DNA of 64,000 bases from Erysipelotrichaceae bacterium (GCA_017473265.1 JAFULQ010000010.1:36853-100852); one strand, 5' to 3'; counted from the stretch's first letter, positions 1-9,556 are shown. The notes: generated by a model not told the origin, from the sequence alone. Made by a program: numbers and translations.

Positions 1-2
1 CG

Positions 3-299
3 CCTAAGAAAACAATTGAAGGATCTATTGGTGGTATTGTATTTGGTACTATTTCTGGTATTATATTTTCATTAATTTGTATGCCTGCATTTGATATTGT
101 AAATATTGGAATTATGTCATTTTTAATGAGTATTGTTGGACAAATTGGTGATTTAATTTTCTCGGCGATTAAACGTCACTATGGTATTAAAGACTATGGT
201 AACTTATTCCCAGGACATGGTGGAGTGTTGGATCGCACAGATAGTATTTTAATTAATGTAGTATTTGCATATGCATTTTTATTGGCGGTGATTCTATGA
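3..299 (+). CDS. cdsA: Phosphatidate cytidylyltransferase, C-terminal part
   Basis: CdsA makes CDP-diacylglycerol from phosphatidic acid and CTP at the membrane, the branch point to acidic phospholipids. Only the C-terminal part is in the window; the reading frame is open from base 3 back past the edge. It carries the CdsA signature: SAIKR, then KDYG, then PGHGGVLDRTDS, with the catalytic-site acidic residues intact, followed by a last hydrophobic helix. Its TGA overlaps the ATG of dxr (ATGA), so the two are translationally coupled. The order cdsA-dxr-rseP is the usual Firmicute arrangement, normally preceded by frr and uppS, which would lie outside the window. Confidence 0.93.
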   Translation, partial: PKKTIEGSIGGIVFGTISGIIFSLICMPAFDIVNIGIMSFLMSIVGQIGDLIFSAIKRHYGIKDYGNLFPGHGGVLDRTDSILINVVFAYAFLLAVIL

Positions 300-1444
300 A
301 ACAAGTAATTTTATTAGGTGCTAGTGGTTCAATTGGTGTACAAACAATTGATGTGATTGAACAACATCCAGATGAGTTTGAATTGGTGGCTTTTAGTGTA
401 GGAAAACGTATTCAAATTGTTCGTGATGTTTTAGCAAAAATGGATGTTAAAGAAGTATGTGTTATGAATAAGGAAGATGCGGATGCATTATCTTTAGAAT
501 ATCCTAATGTTCATTTTACGTATGGTGATGAAGGTTTAATTCATTTAGCATCTTTAGATAAAGGGGATATTGTTGTTAATGCATTGTTAGGTTTTGCGGG
601 TTTAATTCCTACATTAACAGCCATTGTACATAAAAAAGATATTGCTTTAGCAAATAAAGAAACATTAGTTGCTGGTGGTATGTTTGTTAAAGAAGCAATT
701 AGTAAGCATGGTGTAAACTTGTATCCAATTGATTCTGAGCATTCAGCAATTTTCCAATGTTTACAAGGAAATCCGCATAAGAGTATTAAACGTTTAATTA
801 TTACAGCTAGTGGTGGAAGTTTTAGAGATAAGACTAGAGCTGAACTAGAAGGTGTAAGTGTTAAACAAGCATTGAGTCATCCTAACTGGTCTATGGGTGC
901 TAAAATTACTATTGATTCAGCGAGTATGATGAATAAAGGGCTTGAAGTAATTGAAGCCCATTGGTTATTCGATTTACCTTTCTCTAAAATTGATACGATC
1001 ATGCATAGAGAAAGTGTGATTCATTCTATGGTAGAATATGAAGACACAGCAGTTATGGCGCAACTTGGTACACCAGATATGCGTTTACCAATTCAATATG
1101 CTTTAACATATCCATCTCGTTTACCTTTAGCAAGTGAACCTTTAGATTTATTAAAGTTATCTACTTTACATTTTGAACCATTATCTTTTGAAAGATTCCC
1201 ATTACTTAAATTAGCATATGAAGTAGGGGAAAAAGGTGGTAATTTACCAGCAATTATGAATGGCGCAAATGAAGCTGCTGTTGCAATGTTCTTAGAAGAA
1301 AAGATTTCGTTTTTAGAGATTGAAGAATATGTGCATAAAGCGGTGCATGATTTAGAGTTTATTGCTCATCCTACTTTAGAGGAAGTTATTGCATCGGATA
1401 AGAAGGCTCGTGCATATGTTATTCAATGTGTGAAAGGAGCTTAA
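296..1444 (+). CDS. dxr: 1-deoxy-D-xylulose 5-phosphate reductoisomerase
   Basis: Dxr (IspC) converts DXP to 2-C-methyl-D-erythritol 4-phosphate with NADPH, the first committed step of the MEP isoprenoid pathway. At 382 residues it is full length. Visible are the NADPH-binding GASGSIG at 8-14, LANKET at 118-123, the metal ligands D146 and E148 in IDSEHSA, the flexible-loop region around SHPNWSMG (H195) and NKGLEVIE with K214 and E217. The gene starts inside the end of cdsA and overlaps nothing important downstream. Dxs, which makes its substrate, is encoded far away at 41.5-43.4 kb. Assignment is secure. Confidence 0.97.
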   Translation: MKQVILLGASGSIGVQTIDVIEQHPDEFELVAFSVGKRIQIVRDVLAKMDVKEVCVMNKEDADALSLEYPNVHFTYGDEGLIHLASLDKGDIVVNALLGFAGLIPTLTAIVHKKDIALANKETLVAGGMFVKEAISKHGVNLYPIDSEHSAIFQCLQGNPHKSIKRLIITASGGSFRDKTRAELEGVSVKQALSHPNWSMGAKITIDSASMMNKGLEVIEAHWLFDLPFSKIDTIMHRESVIHSMVEYEDTAVMAQLGTPDMRLPIQYALTYPSRLPLASEPLDLLKLSTLHFEPLSFERFPLLKLAYEVGEKGGNLPAIMNGANEAAVAMFLEEKISFLEIEEYVHKAVHDLEFIAHPTLEEVIASDKKARAYVIQCVKGA

Positions 1445-1446
1445 AT

Positions 1447-2496
1447 TTGACATTTTTATATTTTATTTTGATGTTAAGTGGCATTATTTTAATTCATGAA
1501 TTTGGTCACTTCATCATGGCAAAATTGTTTCATGTCTATGTCTATGAATTTTCTTTAGGTATGGGACCAAAATTACTTCAATGGAAGGGTAAGGAAACAA
1601 AGTATTCACTTCGTTTATTACCTTTAGGTGGTTATGTATCCATGGCAGGTGATGATCAACCATCTGAAGAAATTGAAATTCCAGAGAATCGTTTATTAAC
1701 TACTTTAGCCAATTGGAAGAAATTATGCATTATGGTAGCTGGTCCAGTCATGAACTTTATTCTAGCATGGTGCGTATTTGTTGGTATCTATATGCATATT
1801 GGTTATGTTGTAGATGCTCCACTTGCGATTGTTAATGGTGTAGTTGAAGGATCTGTAGCTAGTGAAGCAGGCTTTACGTATGGTGATGAGATTGTAAAAG
1901 TGACTTTTTCTGATGGTACAGTAATTGAACCAGATGATTTCTATGACATTACCATGTATTCTCAATACTATACAGATGAAACGATTTATACGGTTTTACG
2001 TAATGGTGCTGAAGTAGATTTAACGGTTACACCTGAATTTAATGAAGAAGAACAACGTTATATGATTGGTATTGTTGCCCCTGAATCTCATGTACGTCAA
2101 TTAACATTTGTTGAAACGATTAAAGAAGGGAATGCTTATTTCTGGGATTCTGTAGATTTAATGATTGAAAGTATTCAAATGTTAGTGAAGGGTATTGGAT
2201 TAGATTCTTTAAGTGGTCCAGTGGGTATTTATACTATGACAGAACAACAAGTTTCTTATGGATTCTTGTCATTCTTATCATTGGTTGGTTTATTATCATT
2301 AAATGTTGGTTTCATGAATTTATTACCAGTTCCAATGTTTGATGGTGGTCGTATGTTAATTACGGCTGTTGAAATGGTAATTAAAAGAAAAATCCCTGAA
2401 CGTTTAGAAGTTGCTTTGATGTGGGGTAGTTTGTTGTTAATTGTAGCTTTATTTGTATTAACTACAGTTAATGATGTATCTAGATTATTAGGATAA
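1447..2496 (+). CDS. rseP: RseP/RasP site-2 zinc metalloprotease
   Basis: This is an intramembrane M50 zinc protease of the RseP/RasP family, which cleaves anti-sigma factors and remnant signal peptides within the membrane. HEFGH at 17-21 in the first helix gives the two zinc histidines and the catalytic Glu; the third ligand is D299 in the conserved LLPVPMFDGG. One PDZ-like domain lies between, around residues 105-200, and there are about four membrane helices. An ATG at 1426 lies inside dxr, but the TTG at 1447 is preferred: AAGGAG sits about 8 bases before it and the first helix then has normal length. A terminator follows directly. Confidence 0.94.
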   Translation: MTFLYFILMLSGIILIHEFGHFIMAKLFHVYVYEFSLGMGPKLLQWKGKETKYSLRLLPLGGYVSMAGDDQPSEEIEIPENRLLTTLANWKKLCIMVAGPVMNFILAWCVFVGIYMHIGYVVDAPLAIVNGVVEGSVASEAGFTYGDEIVKVTFSDGTVIEPDDFYDITMYSQYYTDETIYTVLRNGAEVDLTVTPEFNEEEQRYMIGIVAPESHVRQLTFVETIKEGNAYFWDSVDLMIESIQMLVKGIGLDSLSGPVGIYTMTEQQVSYGFLSFLSLVGLLSLNVGFMNLLPVPMFDGGRMLITAVEMVIKRKIPERLEVALMWGSLLLIVALFVLTTVNDVSRLLG

Positions 2497-2500
2497 AGAA

Positions 2501-2534
2501 ATAGCGTCTATCTATTGATAGGCGCTATATTTTT
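2501..2534. terminator. Terminator between rseP and the yfcE-like gene
   Basis: ATAGCGTCTATC, a 4-base loop and GATAGGCGCTAT form a 12-bp stem with one G-U pair, followed by TTTTTG on the plus strand. It lies between converging genes and overlaps the 3' end of the minus-strand gene, so it may serve both. Confidence 0.8.
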
Positions 2535-3064
2535 GTTTGCATAATGACTTCGTTTGTTTCTAAATTATATACTGTAAAATCTGTATCAGTTAATACACCA
2601 TACGAATTTGGATAACCACCTTTAGGGATAGAAATAGAACCAGGATTCAAGTAGTAACAACCATTTTTTTCATCACATGTTGGTATATGTGTATGTCCTG
2701 ATAAGATACAAGATCCTTTTTTAACAATAGGGTGATCATTAGGACCATATACATGACCATGTGTCATTAAAATCTTATCATCATTTAATAATCTATAAGT
2801 ATCCGTGATTTTAAATTCTAATACCATTTGATCAACTTCTGCATCACAATTACCTCGAATCGCAATAATTTTATCTTTTCGTTTATTTAATTCTTGCATG
2901 ACATACGTTGTATCATAGTCTTTAGGTAAAGCATTTCTAGGACCATGATATAAGATATCACCTAGAATTAATAAATTATCATATGTATGATTGGAAAACT
3001 CTTTTAGAGCTTTTTCTAAATAGTATTTAGAACCATGGATATCTGATATAACAAAATATTTCAT
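2525..3064 (-). CDS. YfcE/MJ0936-type metallophosphoesterase
   Basis: A compact calcineurin-like phosphoesterase of 179 residues. The dinuclear metal motifs appear in order: SDIHGS near residue 7, LGDILYHGPRN near 34, IRGNCDAEVD near 69, MTHGH near 100 and SGHTHIP near 120, then a conserved NPGSISIP. Family members such as YfcE hydrolyse phosphodiesters in vitro; the cellular substrate is generally unknown. The gene is monocistronic, diverges from smc and converges on rseP. Family membership is secure, physiological role is not. Confidence 0.88.
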   Translation of the reverse strand: MKYFVISDIHGSKYYLEKALKEFSNHTYDNLLILGDILYHGPRNALPKDYDTTYVMQELNKRKDKIIAIRGNCDAEVDQMVLEFKITDTYRLLNDDKILMTHGHVYGPNDHPIVKKGSCILSGHTHIPTCDEKNGCYYLNPGSISIPKGGYPNSYGVLTDTDFTVYNLETNEVIMQTKI

Positions 3065-3144
3065 AAGTAAAACCTCTCATTTTTTATATTATAGCAAATA
3101 CGATTATACTTTAAAATGGTATTTCTTATTGTAGTATTTTCATG

Positions 3145-3150
3145 TATAAT
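3145..3150 (+). promoter_or_regulatory. Probable -10 box of the smc promoter
   Basis: TATAAT stands 28 bases before the smc ATG in the divergent gap 3065-3177. A -35 is weak (TTTCTT at a 17-base distance). The SD GAGGAG lies about 6 bases before the start codon. Confidence 0.5.
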
Positions 3151-3177
3151 AATATAGGTTAGAAATGAGGAGATTTA

Positions 3178-6111
3178 ATGTTTCTAAAAAGAATAGAAAT
3201 GCAAGGATTTAAATCGTTCGCTGATCGTTCTGTCATTACTTTTGAGAATGATATTACGGGTATTGTTGGTCCTAATGGGTGCGGTAAGAGTAATATTTCT
3301 GATGCTGTACGTTGGGTATTAGGGGAACAATCTGCTAAGAGTATGCGTGGTTCTACAATGACAGATGTTATTTTTGCAGGTACATCAAATAGAAAAATGG
3401 TCAACTTCGCTGAAGTTGTTTTAGTGTTTGATAATACAAATCGTTACTTACATACTGATTATGATGAAATTGAAATTACTAGACGTTTACATCGTATTAG
3501 TGGTGAAAGTGAGTATTTAATTAATCGTACGCCTTGTCGTTTAAAAGATATTGTTGATTTGATTTTAGATAGTGGTTTAGGTCGTGATTCTTTAAGTATT
3601 ATTTCGCAAGGGAATATTTCTAATTTTGCGGAAGCGAAACCAATTGATCGTAGAGGCTTATTTGAAGAAGCGGCTGGAGTTGCGAAGTATAAGAAGAGAA
3701 AGCATGAATCAACTTTACGTTTGAATCGTACCCAAGATAATTTGGATCGTTTGAGCGATATTATTGATGAAATTGAAAAACAAGTAGGTCCGTTGAAAAG
3801 ACAGTCTACTAAAGCATTGTTATATAAATCTAAAAAAGAAAAGTTAGAGAAGATTGAAATTGGTGTTTTAGTTTCTGAAATTGAAAATTATCAAAATAAA
3901 ATACAAGAAACGGAAGAAAGTTTACGTCAAATTGAAGTTTCTACAGTTATGTATAATGCCCAAATGTTAACTTTGGAAAATGCAATTAAAGAATTAAAAG
4001 ATGAGTCTAAGTCATTAGAGCGTGAGGTTCAATCATTACAAGAAGAAACTTTACGTGTAATGCAAGAGATTCAAACATTAGAGGCTCGTAAAGTAGAAAT
4101 TGATGAGCGTCGTAAATATCAAATTGAACGTAGTGAAAATGAAGCGAAAGCTTTAGAAGTTAAACGTTTATTAGAAGAAGCTAAATTTGAATATTTTGAC
4201 CGTAAGAATCGTTATGAACGTATTCAAGCGGATTTGCAAATGTCAAATCGTGCATTAGAAGAATTGGCCGAAAAGATGTCGAATGCTTCTAATAAATTAA
4301 ATGATGCGGATAATCATACTCGTCGATTGGAAAATCGTAAAGAAGTTATTCGTGGTCAATTACAAAATCCATATCAAAGTCAAGCAGGTCTTCAAGCGGT
4401 AATGAAAGCTAAAGATAGCTTGTATGGTGTTATGGAAACGGTTGTGAAAGCATTTAAACCAAATGATGGATATGAAGTTGCGATTTCTACGGCATTGGGT
4501 GGTGCTTTATATAACATCATTACAAAAGATGAAAGAAGTGCAAGAGGGGCTATTGATTTCTTAAAGCGTAATCAATCTGGTCGTGCAACATTCTTACCAC
4601 TTAATGTAATGAAACCAAGTTATGTACGTCAAGATGCAAAGATTGTTTGTGATAATACTCCTGGATTTTTAGGTGTTGCGAATGAATTTGTATCCTATGA
4701 ACATGTATATGAACCAATTGCTTTAAACTTATTAGGAAGTGTATTGGTTACAGATACATTAGAACATGCGAATGAATTAAGTGCTCGTTTACATAATCAA
4801 TATAAGATTGTGACATTGGATGGGGATGTAGTTCATCGTGGTGGTTCTATGACTGGTGGTAAACAAACAAGTTCTCAATCTATCATGTTATTGGAAAAAG
4901 AGTTCCAAGGTATGGATACACAAATTGAGAATGCTAGAATTTTACAAGATAAAGCATATCAAGATTATCGTTTTATTCGCAAAGAATATGAAAATCTTAA
5001 TGAAAATATTGTACAATTACGTATTCAATTTGCTCAAATTGAACCAGTTATGGAAGCGAAACGTAGTAAATATGAACGTTTACAAGCAGATTATGAAGTA
5101 TTACAACCAAATGATACAAATGAAGATGTATCATTTACAGATGAATTATTAGAGTCATTGAATGCTTGTTATAGTAGACGTGATGAAATTACAACTAAAA
5201 TTCGTTTGAAAAATGACCGACGTGTGAAGTGTTCTTCTGAATTGGATCGTAAAGAAAATCAATTTACGCAATTACGTCGTGAAATGAGTTCAATTCAAGC
5301 AGATGAACGAGCTTTACAAATGGATTTAGTGAAATCTAAAACGGAATATGAATTCCATGTAAATCGTTTAAATAGTGAATATCAAATGACAATTGAGTTT
5401 GCGATGTCTTTAGATCATGATATTGATATAGCTAGTGCTAAAGAAGAAGTGAAGATGTTACGTAAAGAAATTCAAGATTTAGGTAATGTGAATATGGAAG
5501 CTCCTGCACAATATGAAGAAATCAATAATCGTTATGAACATTTAAAAACTCAATATGATGAATTGGTAAGTTCTAAACAAAAAATCCTTGATGCGATTGC
5601 AGAAATGGATGAAATTATGGAAAAACAATTCAAAGAAACATTTGATAATATTAATAACGAATTACAAGGTGTATTTACGGTATTATTTGGTGGAGGTAAG
5701 GCTAAACTATTCCTAGAAGATCCAAGTGATATTTTAAATAGTGGTATTGATATTGATGTTCAACCTCCTGGAAAGAAAGTACAAAATATTCGTTTGTTCT
5801 CTGGGGGAGAAAAAGCATTAATTGCCATTTGTGTATTATTTGCAATTTTAAAAGTAAGACCTGTTCCTTTATGTATCTTCGATGAAGTTGAAGCCGCATT
5901 AGACCAAGGGAATGTGGAACGATTTGCGAAGTATATTCGTGAATTTGAAGAGACAACACAGTTCATTGTAGTTACTCATAGACCAGGTACTATGGAACAA
6001 TGTGATGTATTATATGGTGTTACAATGCCTCAACAAGGTGTATCTCAATTGTTGAAGGTGAAATTGAAAGATGCGATTGATTTGTCTGAAGAAAGTGAGG
6101 CACAAGCATGA
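3178..6111 (+). CDS. smc: Chromosome partition protein SMC (short-arm form)
   Basis: SMC is the ATPase of the bacterial condensin that loads at origins and aligns chromosome arms with ScpA and ScpB. Walker A GPNGCGKS is at 31-38, the N-terminal QGNIS and FEEAAGVAKYKKRK motifs follow, the hinge occupies roughly 395-560, and the signature LFSGGEK (about 874) and Walker B LCIFDEVEAALD (about 898) close the head. At 977 residues it is some 200 shorter than typical Bacillus SMC (about 1190). The hinge begins near 395 rather than near 500 and both coiled-coil arms are shortened alike, so this looks like a genuine compact SMC, as in Mollicute P115 proteins, not a truncation. Its TGA overlaps the ftsY ATG. 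Confidence 0.97.
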   Translation: MFLKRIEMQGFKSFADRSVITFENDITGIVGPNGCGKSNISDAVRWVLGEQSAKSMRGSTMTDVIFAGTSNRKMVNFAEVVLVFDNTNRYLHTDYDEIEITRRLHRISGESEYLINRTPCRLKDIVDLILDSGLGRDSLSIISQGNISNFAEAKPIDRRGLFEEAAGVAKYKKRKHESTLRLNRTQDNLDRLSDIIDEIEKQVGPLKRQSTKALLYKSKKEKLEKIEIGVLVSEIENYQNKIQETEESLRQIEVSTVMYNAQMLTLENAIKELKDESKSLEREVQSLQEETLRVMQEIQTLEARKVEIDERRKYQIERSENEAKALEVKRLLEEAKFEYFDRKNRYERIQADLQMSNRALEELAEKMSNASNKLNDADNHTRRLENRKEVIRGQLQNPYQSQAGLQAVMKAKDSLYGVMETVVKAFKPNDGYEVAISTALGGALYNIITKDERSARGAIDFLKRNQSGRATFLPLNVMKPSYVRQDAKIVCDNTPGFLGVANEFVSYEHVYEPIALNLLGSVLVTDTLEHANELSARLHNQYKIVTLDGDVVHRGGSMTGGKQTSSQSIMLLEKEFQGMDTQIENARILQDKAYQDYRFIRKEYENLNENIVQLRIQFAQIEPVMEAKRSKYERLQADYEVLQPNDTNEDVSFTDELLESLNACYSRRDEITTKIRLKNDRRVKCSSELDRKENQFTQLRREMSSIQADERALQMDLVKSKTEYEFHVNRLNSEYQMTIEFAMSLDHDIDIASAKEEVKMLRKEIQDLGNVNMEAPAQYEEINNRYEHLKTQYDELVSSKQKILDAIAEMDEIMEKQFKETFDNINNELQGVFTVLFGGGKAKLFLEDPSDILNSGIDIDVQPPGKKVQNIRLFSGGEKALIAICVLFAILKVRPVPLCIFDEVEAALDQGNVERFAKYIREFEETTQFIVVTHRPGTMEQCDVLYGVTMPQQGVSQLLKVKLKDAIDLSEESEAQA

Positions 6112-7082
6112 GTTTCTTAGATCAATTAAAAAATAAGTTTGCTAAAAAAGATTCTAATTCTGACCGTTATTTAGATGGTTATAAAAAAACTAGAAAGTCA
6201 TTTGGTGAAAAGTTAGGTTCTATTTTTAGAGCATTTGATGGATTAACTGATGAGTTTTTAGAAGAACTTATGGTAACTTTATTGGAATCTGATGTTGGGG
6301 TTCAAACTAGCGAAAAGATTGTGGATATGGTTCAAACTGAAGGTAAGGATCGTTTTATTCGTAATGCGGATGATGTTATTGAGTGTTTAGTTGAACAAAT
6401 GGATAAACTATATGATAAAAATAGCATTCCAGCAATTAAATATAACGAGAATGGTCCTACAGTAATCTTAGTAGTTGGAGTAAATGGTGTAGGTAAAACA
6501 ACATCTATTGCGAAATTAGCGAACTATTATTTAAAACAAGGTAAAAAGGTATGTACAGCTGCTGGTGATACATTTAGAGCTGGTGCTGTTATACAATTAG
6601 AAGAGTGGTCTAGACGTTTAGATATTCCTTGTATTAAGGGAAAAGAAAATGCGGATCCTGCAAGTGTTATGGTAGATGCTTGTCGTTTTGCGAAAGAAAA
6701 TAATATTGATATTTTATTAGCAGATACAGCAGGGCGTTTACAAAATAAAGCGAATTTAATGAAAGAACTAGAAAAAATGTATCGTGTAATTGGTAAAGAA
6801 ATTCCAAGTGCACCACATGAAACATGGTTAGTCATTGATTCAACAACAGGTCAAAACGGTTTACATCAAGCGGGTGTATTCTTTGAAACAACAAAAGTAA
6901 GTGGTATCGTCTTAACAAAATTAGATGGTACAGCTAAGGGTGGTATTGTATTATCGATTCGTGATCAATTACATTTACCAGTTCGTTTTGTTGGTTTAGG
7001 GGAAACAATGGATGATTTACAACCATTTGATATTGATGATTTCTTATATTCTATTGCCCAAGGTGTAGATGATGTTGGATAA
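6108..7082 (+). CDS. ftsY: Signal recognition particle receptor FtsY
   Basis: FtsY is the SRP receptor GTPase that docks ribosome-nascent chain complexes at the membrane. Its 324 residues comprise a short basic N-terminal segment, the N-domain helical bundle and the G domain with G1 GVNGVGKT near 124-131, DTFRAGA, G3 DTAGRLQNKANL and G4 TKLDGTAKGG. The long acidic A domain of E. coli FtsY is absent, as usual in Firmicutes. ATGA overlap with smc and a short overlap with ylxM indicate one transcript. Confidence 0.97.
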   Translation: MSFLDQLKNKFAKKDSNSDRYLDGYKKTRKSFGEKLGSIFRAFDGLTDEFLEELMVTLLESDVGVQTSEKIVDMVQTEGKDRFIRNADDVIECLVEQMDKLYDKNSIPAIKYNENGPTVILVVGVNGVGKTTSIAKLANYYLKQGKKVCTAAGDTFRAGAVIQLEEWSRRLDIPCIKGKENADPASVMVDACRFAKENNIDILLADTAGRLQNKANLMKELEKMYRVIGKEIPSAPHETWLVIDSTTGQNGLHQAGVFFETTKVSGIVLTKLDGTAKGGIVLSIRDQLHLPVRFVGLGETMDDLQPFDIDDFLYSIAQGVDDVG

Positions 7083-7392
7083 AACGGAATATATGAATGA
7101 TTTGTTGGATTGGTATCAAAACCTTCTAACAGAAAAACAATTACAATGTATGTCTTTGTATTACTATGAAGACTTATCGTTAGCTGAGATTGCTCAAGAA
7201 GTAAATACATCACGTTCTGCGGTGTTTGATTTATTAAAACGTACAGCTCATATATTAGATGAATACGAAAAAAAGTTACATCTAGTTGAAAACTATAAAA
7301 AAAGAAGTAAAATATATGCAGACTTGTCTGCATTACATAATCAAGAAGTGGACAAACTTGTTGGTGAATTAGAAAAAATTGATACAGAATAG
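7069..7392 (+). CDS. ylxM: YlxM/p13 family helix-turn-helix protein
   Basis: A 107-residue helix-turn-helix protein of the UPF0122 (YlxM/p13) family, which accompanies SRP genes in Firmicutes and is thought to modulate SRP function. The segment LSLAEIAQEVNTSRSAVFDLL (about 39-59) is the sigma-like HTH, followed by a charged helical tail. It starts at tandem ATG codons inside the end of ftsY. The usual next gene, ffh, is missing here; acetate kinase follows instead. Confidence 0.88.
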   Translation: MMLDKTEYMNDLLDWYQNLLTEKQLQCMSLYYYEDLSLAEIAQEVNTSRSAVFDLLKRTAHILDEYEKKLHLVENYKKRSKIYADLSALHNQEVDKLVGELEKIDTE

Positions 7393-7412
7393 ATTGTGGA
7401 GGTAAATTTAAA

Positions 7413-8612
7413 ATGGCAAAAATCATGTCTGTAAATGCTGGAAGTTCATCTTTGAAATTCCAATTATTCCAAATGCCGGAAGAAGAAGTTTTAACAAGTG
7501 GTGTTGTTGAACGTATCGGATTAGCTGAAGGAATCTTTACTATTAAAGTAAATGGTGAAAAACATTCTTTCACACAACCAATTGAAAACCATTCAGTAGC
7601 TGTAGATTTATTATTAAAAGCTTTAGTTGAATATGGTGTAGTAGCTGAATTATCAGAAATCAACGCTGTAGGTCACCGTGTATTACATGGTGGTGAAATC
7701 TATAGTGATTCTGCTGTATTCAATGACAAAGTTGTACAAGATATTATTGATTTAACAGAATTAGGTCCTTTACATATGCCTGCTAACTTAACTGGTTATA
7801 AAGCATTCAAAGAAGCTTTACCAGGTGTTGAACATGTTGCAGTATATGACACAGCATTCCACCAAACAATGGAACCAGAAATTTTCTTATATCCATTACC
7901 ATATGAATACTATGAAAACTATAAAGTAAGAAAATATGGTTTCCACGGTACATCTCATAAATATGTAAGTGCTCGTATGGCTGAATTATTAGGTAAAAAA
8001 CCTGAAGAAGTAAATGTAATTACATGTCACTTAGGAAATGGTGCTTCATTAGCTGCTGTTAAGGGTGGTAAATGTTATAACACATCTATGGGATTCACTC
8101 CATTAGCTGGTATCATGATGGGTACTCGTAGTGGTGATATTGACCCAGCTTGTATTTCTTTCATTATGAATAAAACAGGTATGACTGCTGAAGAAACAAT
8201 CAATGTATTAAATAAAAAATCAGGTTTCTTAGGTGTTACTGGTATTTCTAGTGATGCTCGTGATATTGAAGCTGCAGTTCAAGAAGGTAATGAAAAAGCG
8301 ATTTTATCTCGTAAAATGTATGCTCATCGTTTAGCGCAAACAATTGGTTCTTACTATGTAGAATTAGGACATGTTGATGCGATCGTATTTACAGCTGGTT
8401 TAGGTGAAAATGATGCGAACGTTCGTGCTGAAGCTTTAGATGTAGTTAAAGAAGCATTGGGTATTGAATATGATAAAGAATTAAATGCTAAAACTAGAGG
8501 TAAAGAAGTTAAGATTTCTACAGAAAATTCTAAAGTCGAAGTATGGATTGTTCCAACTAATGAAGAATTAGTTATCGCTCGCGATACAGTTCGTTTATTA
8601 GGTATTAAATAA
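7413..8612 (+). CDS. ackA: Acetate kinase
   Basis: AckA interconverts acetyl phosphate and acetate with ATP formation, the final energy-yielding step of acetate fermentation. At 399 residues it is full length, with the N-terminal NAGSSSLKF phosphate-binding segment, the catalytic-region ARMAE and TCHLGNGAS, NTSMGFTPLAG and the MMGTRSGDIDP signature. A strong SD (GTGGAGG) lies before the ATG, suggesting high expression. The stop overlaps the start of nrnA by one base. No pta gene is nearby in the window. Confidence 0.97.
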   Translation: MAKIMSVNAGSSSLKFQLFQMPEEEVLTSGVVERIGLAEGIFTIKVNGEKHSFTQPIENHSVAVDLLLKALVEYGVVAELSEINAVGHRVLHGGEIYSDSAVFNDKVVQDIIDLTELGPLHMPANLTGYKAFKEALPGVEHVAVYDTAFHQTMEPEIFLYPLPYEYYENYKVRKYGFHGTSHKYVSARMAELLGKKPEEVNVITCHLGNGASLAAVKGGKCYNTSMGFTPLAGIMMGTRSGDIDPACISFIMNKTGMTAEETINVLNKKSGFLGVTGISSDARDIEAAVQEGNEKAILSRKMYAHRLAQTIGSYYVELGHVDAIVFTAGLGENDANVRAEALDVVKEALGIEYDKELNAKTRGKEVKISTENSKVEVWIVPTNEELVIARDTVRLLGIK

Positions 8613-9556
8613 TGAAATCATTTGATGCATTATTAAATAAAATTGAAGAATACCAAACAATTATTATATTGCGTCACATTCATCCTGATTATGATGCATT
8701 AGGTGCTCAATATGGATTAGCACGTTGGTTACAACGTCGCTATCCTCAAAAGAGAATTGTAGCTAGTGGACATGAGCCAAGTATTGCTCCAAGTTTTTTG
8801 CCAAATCCTGAAGAGATATCTTTAGAGGATTGTGTAAATGCTCTAGCAATCGCTGTTGATACAAGTAATTATTCGCGTATTGATGGTAAAGATATCTGGG
8901 ATACATGTAAAGAACGTATGTTCTTTGATCATCATGTAAAAGGGGATTCTTTAACTGAATACGAATATGTAGATGAACATACAGCTAGTTGTTCAGAAAT
9001 TATTACAGATTTTATTCGTACCTTTGAAAAAGAACCTGTAGCTTTAGAAGTTGCTGAACCATTGTATTGTGGTATTATTTCTGATTCGATTCGTTTCTCA
9101 ATTAATACAACAACTGCTTATACATTAAAAATGGCTAGTTACTTATTAGAAAGTCAATTGGATATTAATAAGCTAAATAACCAAGTATTTTCTATGAGTG
9201 TAAATTTATATCGTTTTTCAAATCACTTACGTGAAATTGCGAATTATGATACTAAAGGTTTTGTGTATGCAATCATCAATAAAGAAGATTATGTACCATA
9301 TCATGTAGAAGCAGGTCCTGCAAAAGCAAAAGTGAATGTATTTGGAGAAATTCGCGGCATTCAAACATGGGCAGTATTTATTGAGGAAGAAGATGGAGTG
9401 TATAGTGCTTCATTACGTTCTCATAGTATGACAATTAGTGATATCGCTAATCAATTTGGTGGTGGTGGTCACTTATGTGCTAGCGGTATTTCTAAATTAT
9501 CACGTAGTCAATGTGATGAAGTGATTGAATTATTAAAACAAAGAGTTTTAGGGTAA
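8612..9556 (+). CDS. nrnA: DHH phosphoesterase, NrnA-type nanoRNase
   Basis: A DHH-DHHA1 phosphoesterase of 314 residues, matching the bifunctional oligoribonuclease/pAp phosphatase family that degrades 2-5 nt RNAs and 3'-phosphoadenosine 5'-phosphate. Motifs: HIHPDYDALG near 22-31, AVDTSNYSRID, the DHH triad near 107-109, CGIISDSIRF, and the DHHA1 substrate motif GGGGHLCASG near 286. It is translationally coupled to ackA (1-base overlap) and followed by a perfect palindromic terminator whose stem contains the stop codon. Substrate assignment is from family. Confidence 0.88.
   Translation: MKSFDALLNKIEEYQTIIILRHIHPDYDALGAQYGLARWLQRRYPQKRIVASGHEPSIAPSFLPNPEEISLEDCVNALAIAVDTSNYSRIDGKDIWDTCKERMFFDHHVKGDSLTEYEYVDEHTASCSEIITDFIRTFEKEPVALEVAEPLYCGIISDSIRFSINTTTAYTLKMASYLLESQLDINKLNNQVFSMSVNLYRFSNHLREIANYDTKGFVYAIINKEDYVPYHVEAGPAKAKVNVFGEIRGIQTWAVFIEEEDGVYSASLRSHSMTISDIANQFGGGGHLCASGISKLSRSQCDEVIELLKQRVLG

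Noticed and set aside
1426..1446. Upstream ATG of rseP inside dxr
   Set aside because: The SD AAGGAG lies downstream of this ATG and points to TTG 1447; the extra seven residues would be encoded within the SD region itself.
4856..5152. 98-codon frame inside smc on the plus strand
   Set aside because: Alternative frame within a clear smc coding region, with an AT-biased Asn/Lys/Ile/Met/Tyr composition.
6965..7663. 232-codon open frame on the minus strand opposite ftsY, ylxM and ackA
   Set aside because: It is antisense to three well-supported genes and has no SD or family resemblance; an accidental frame.
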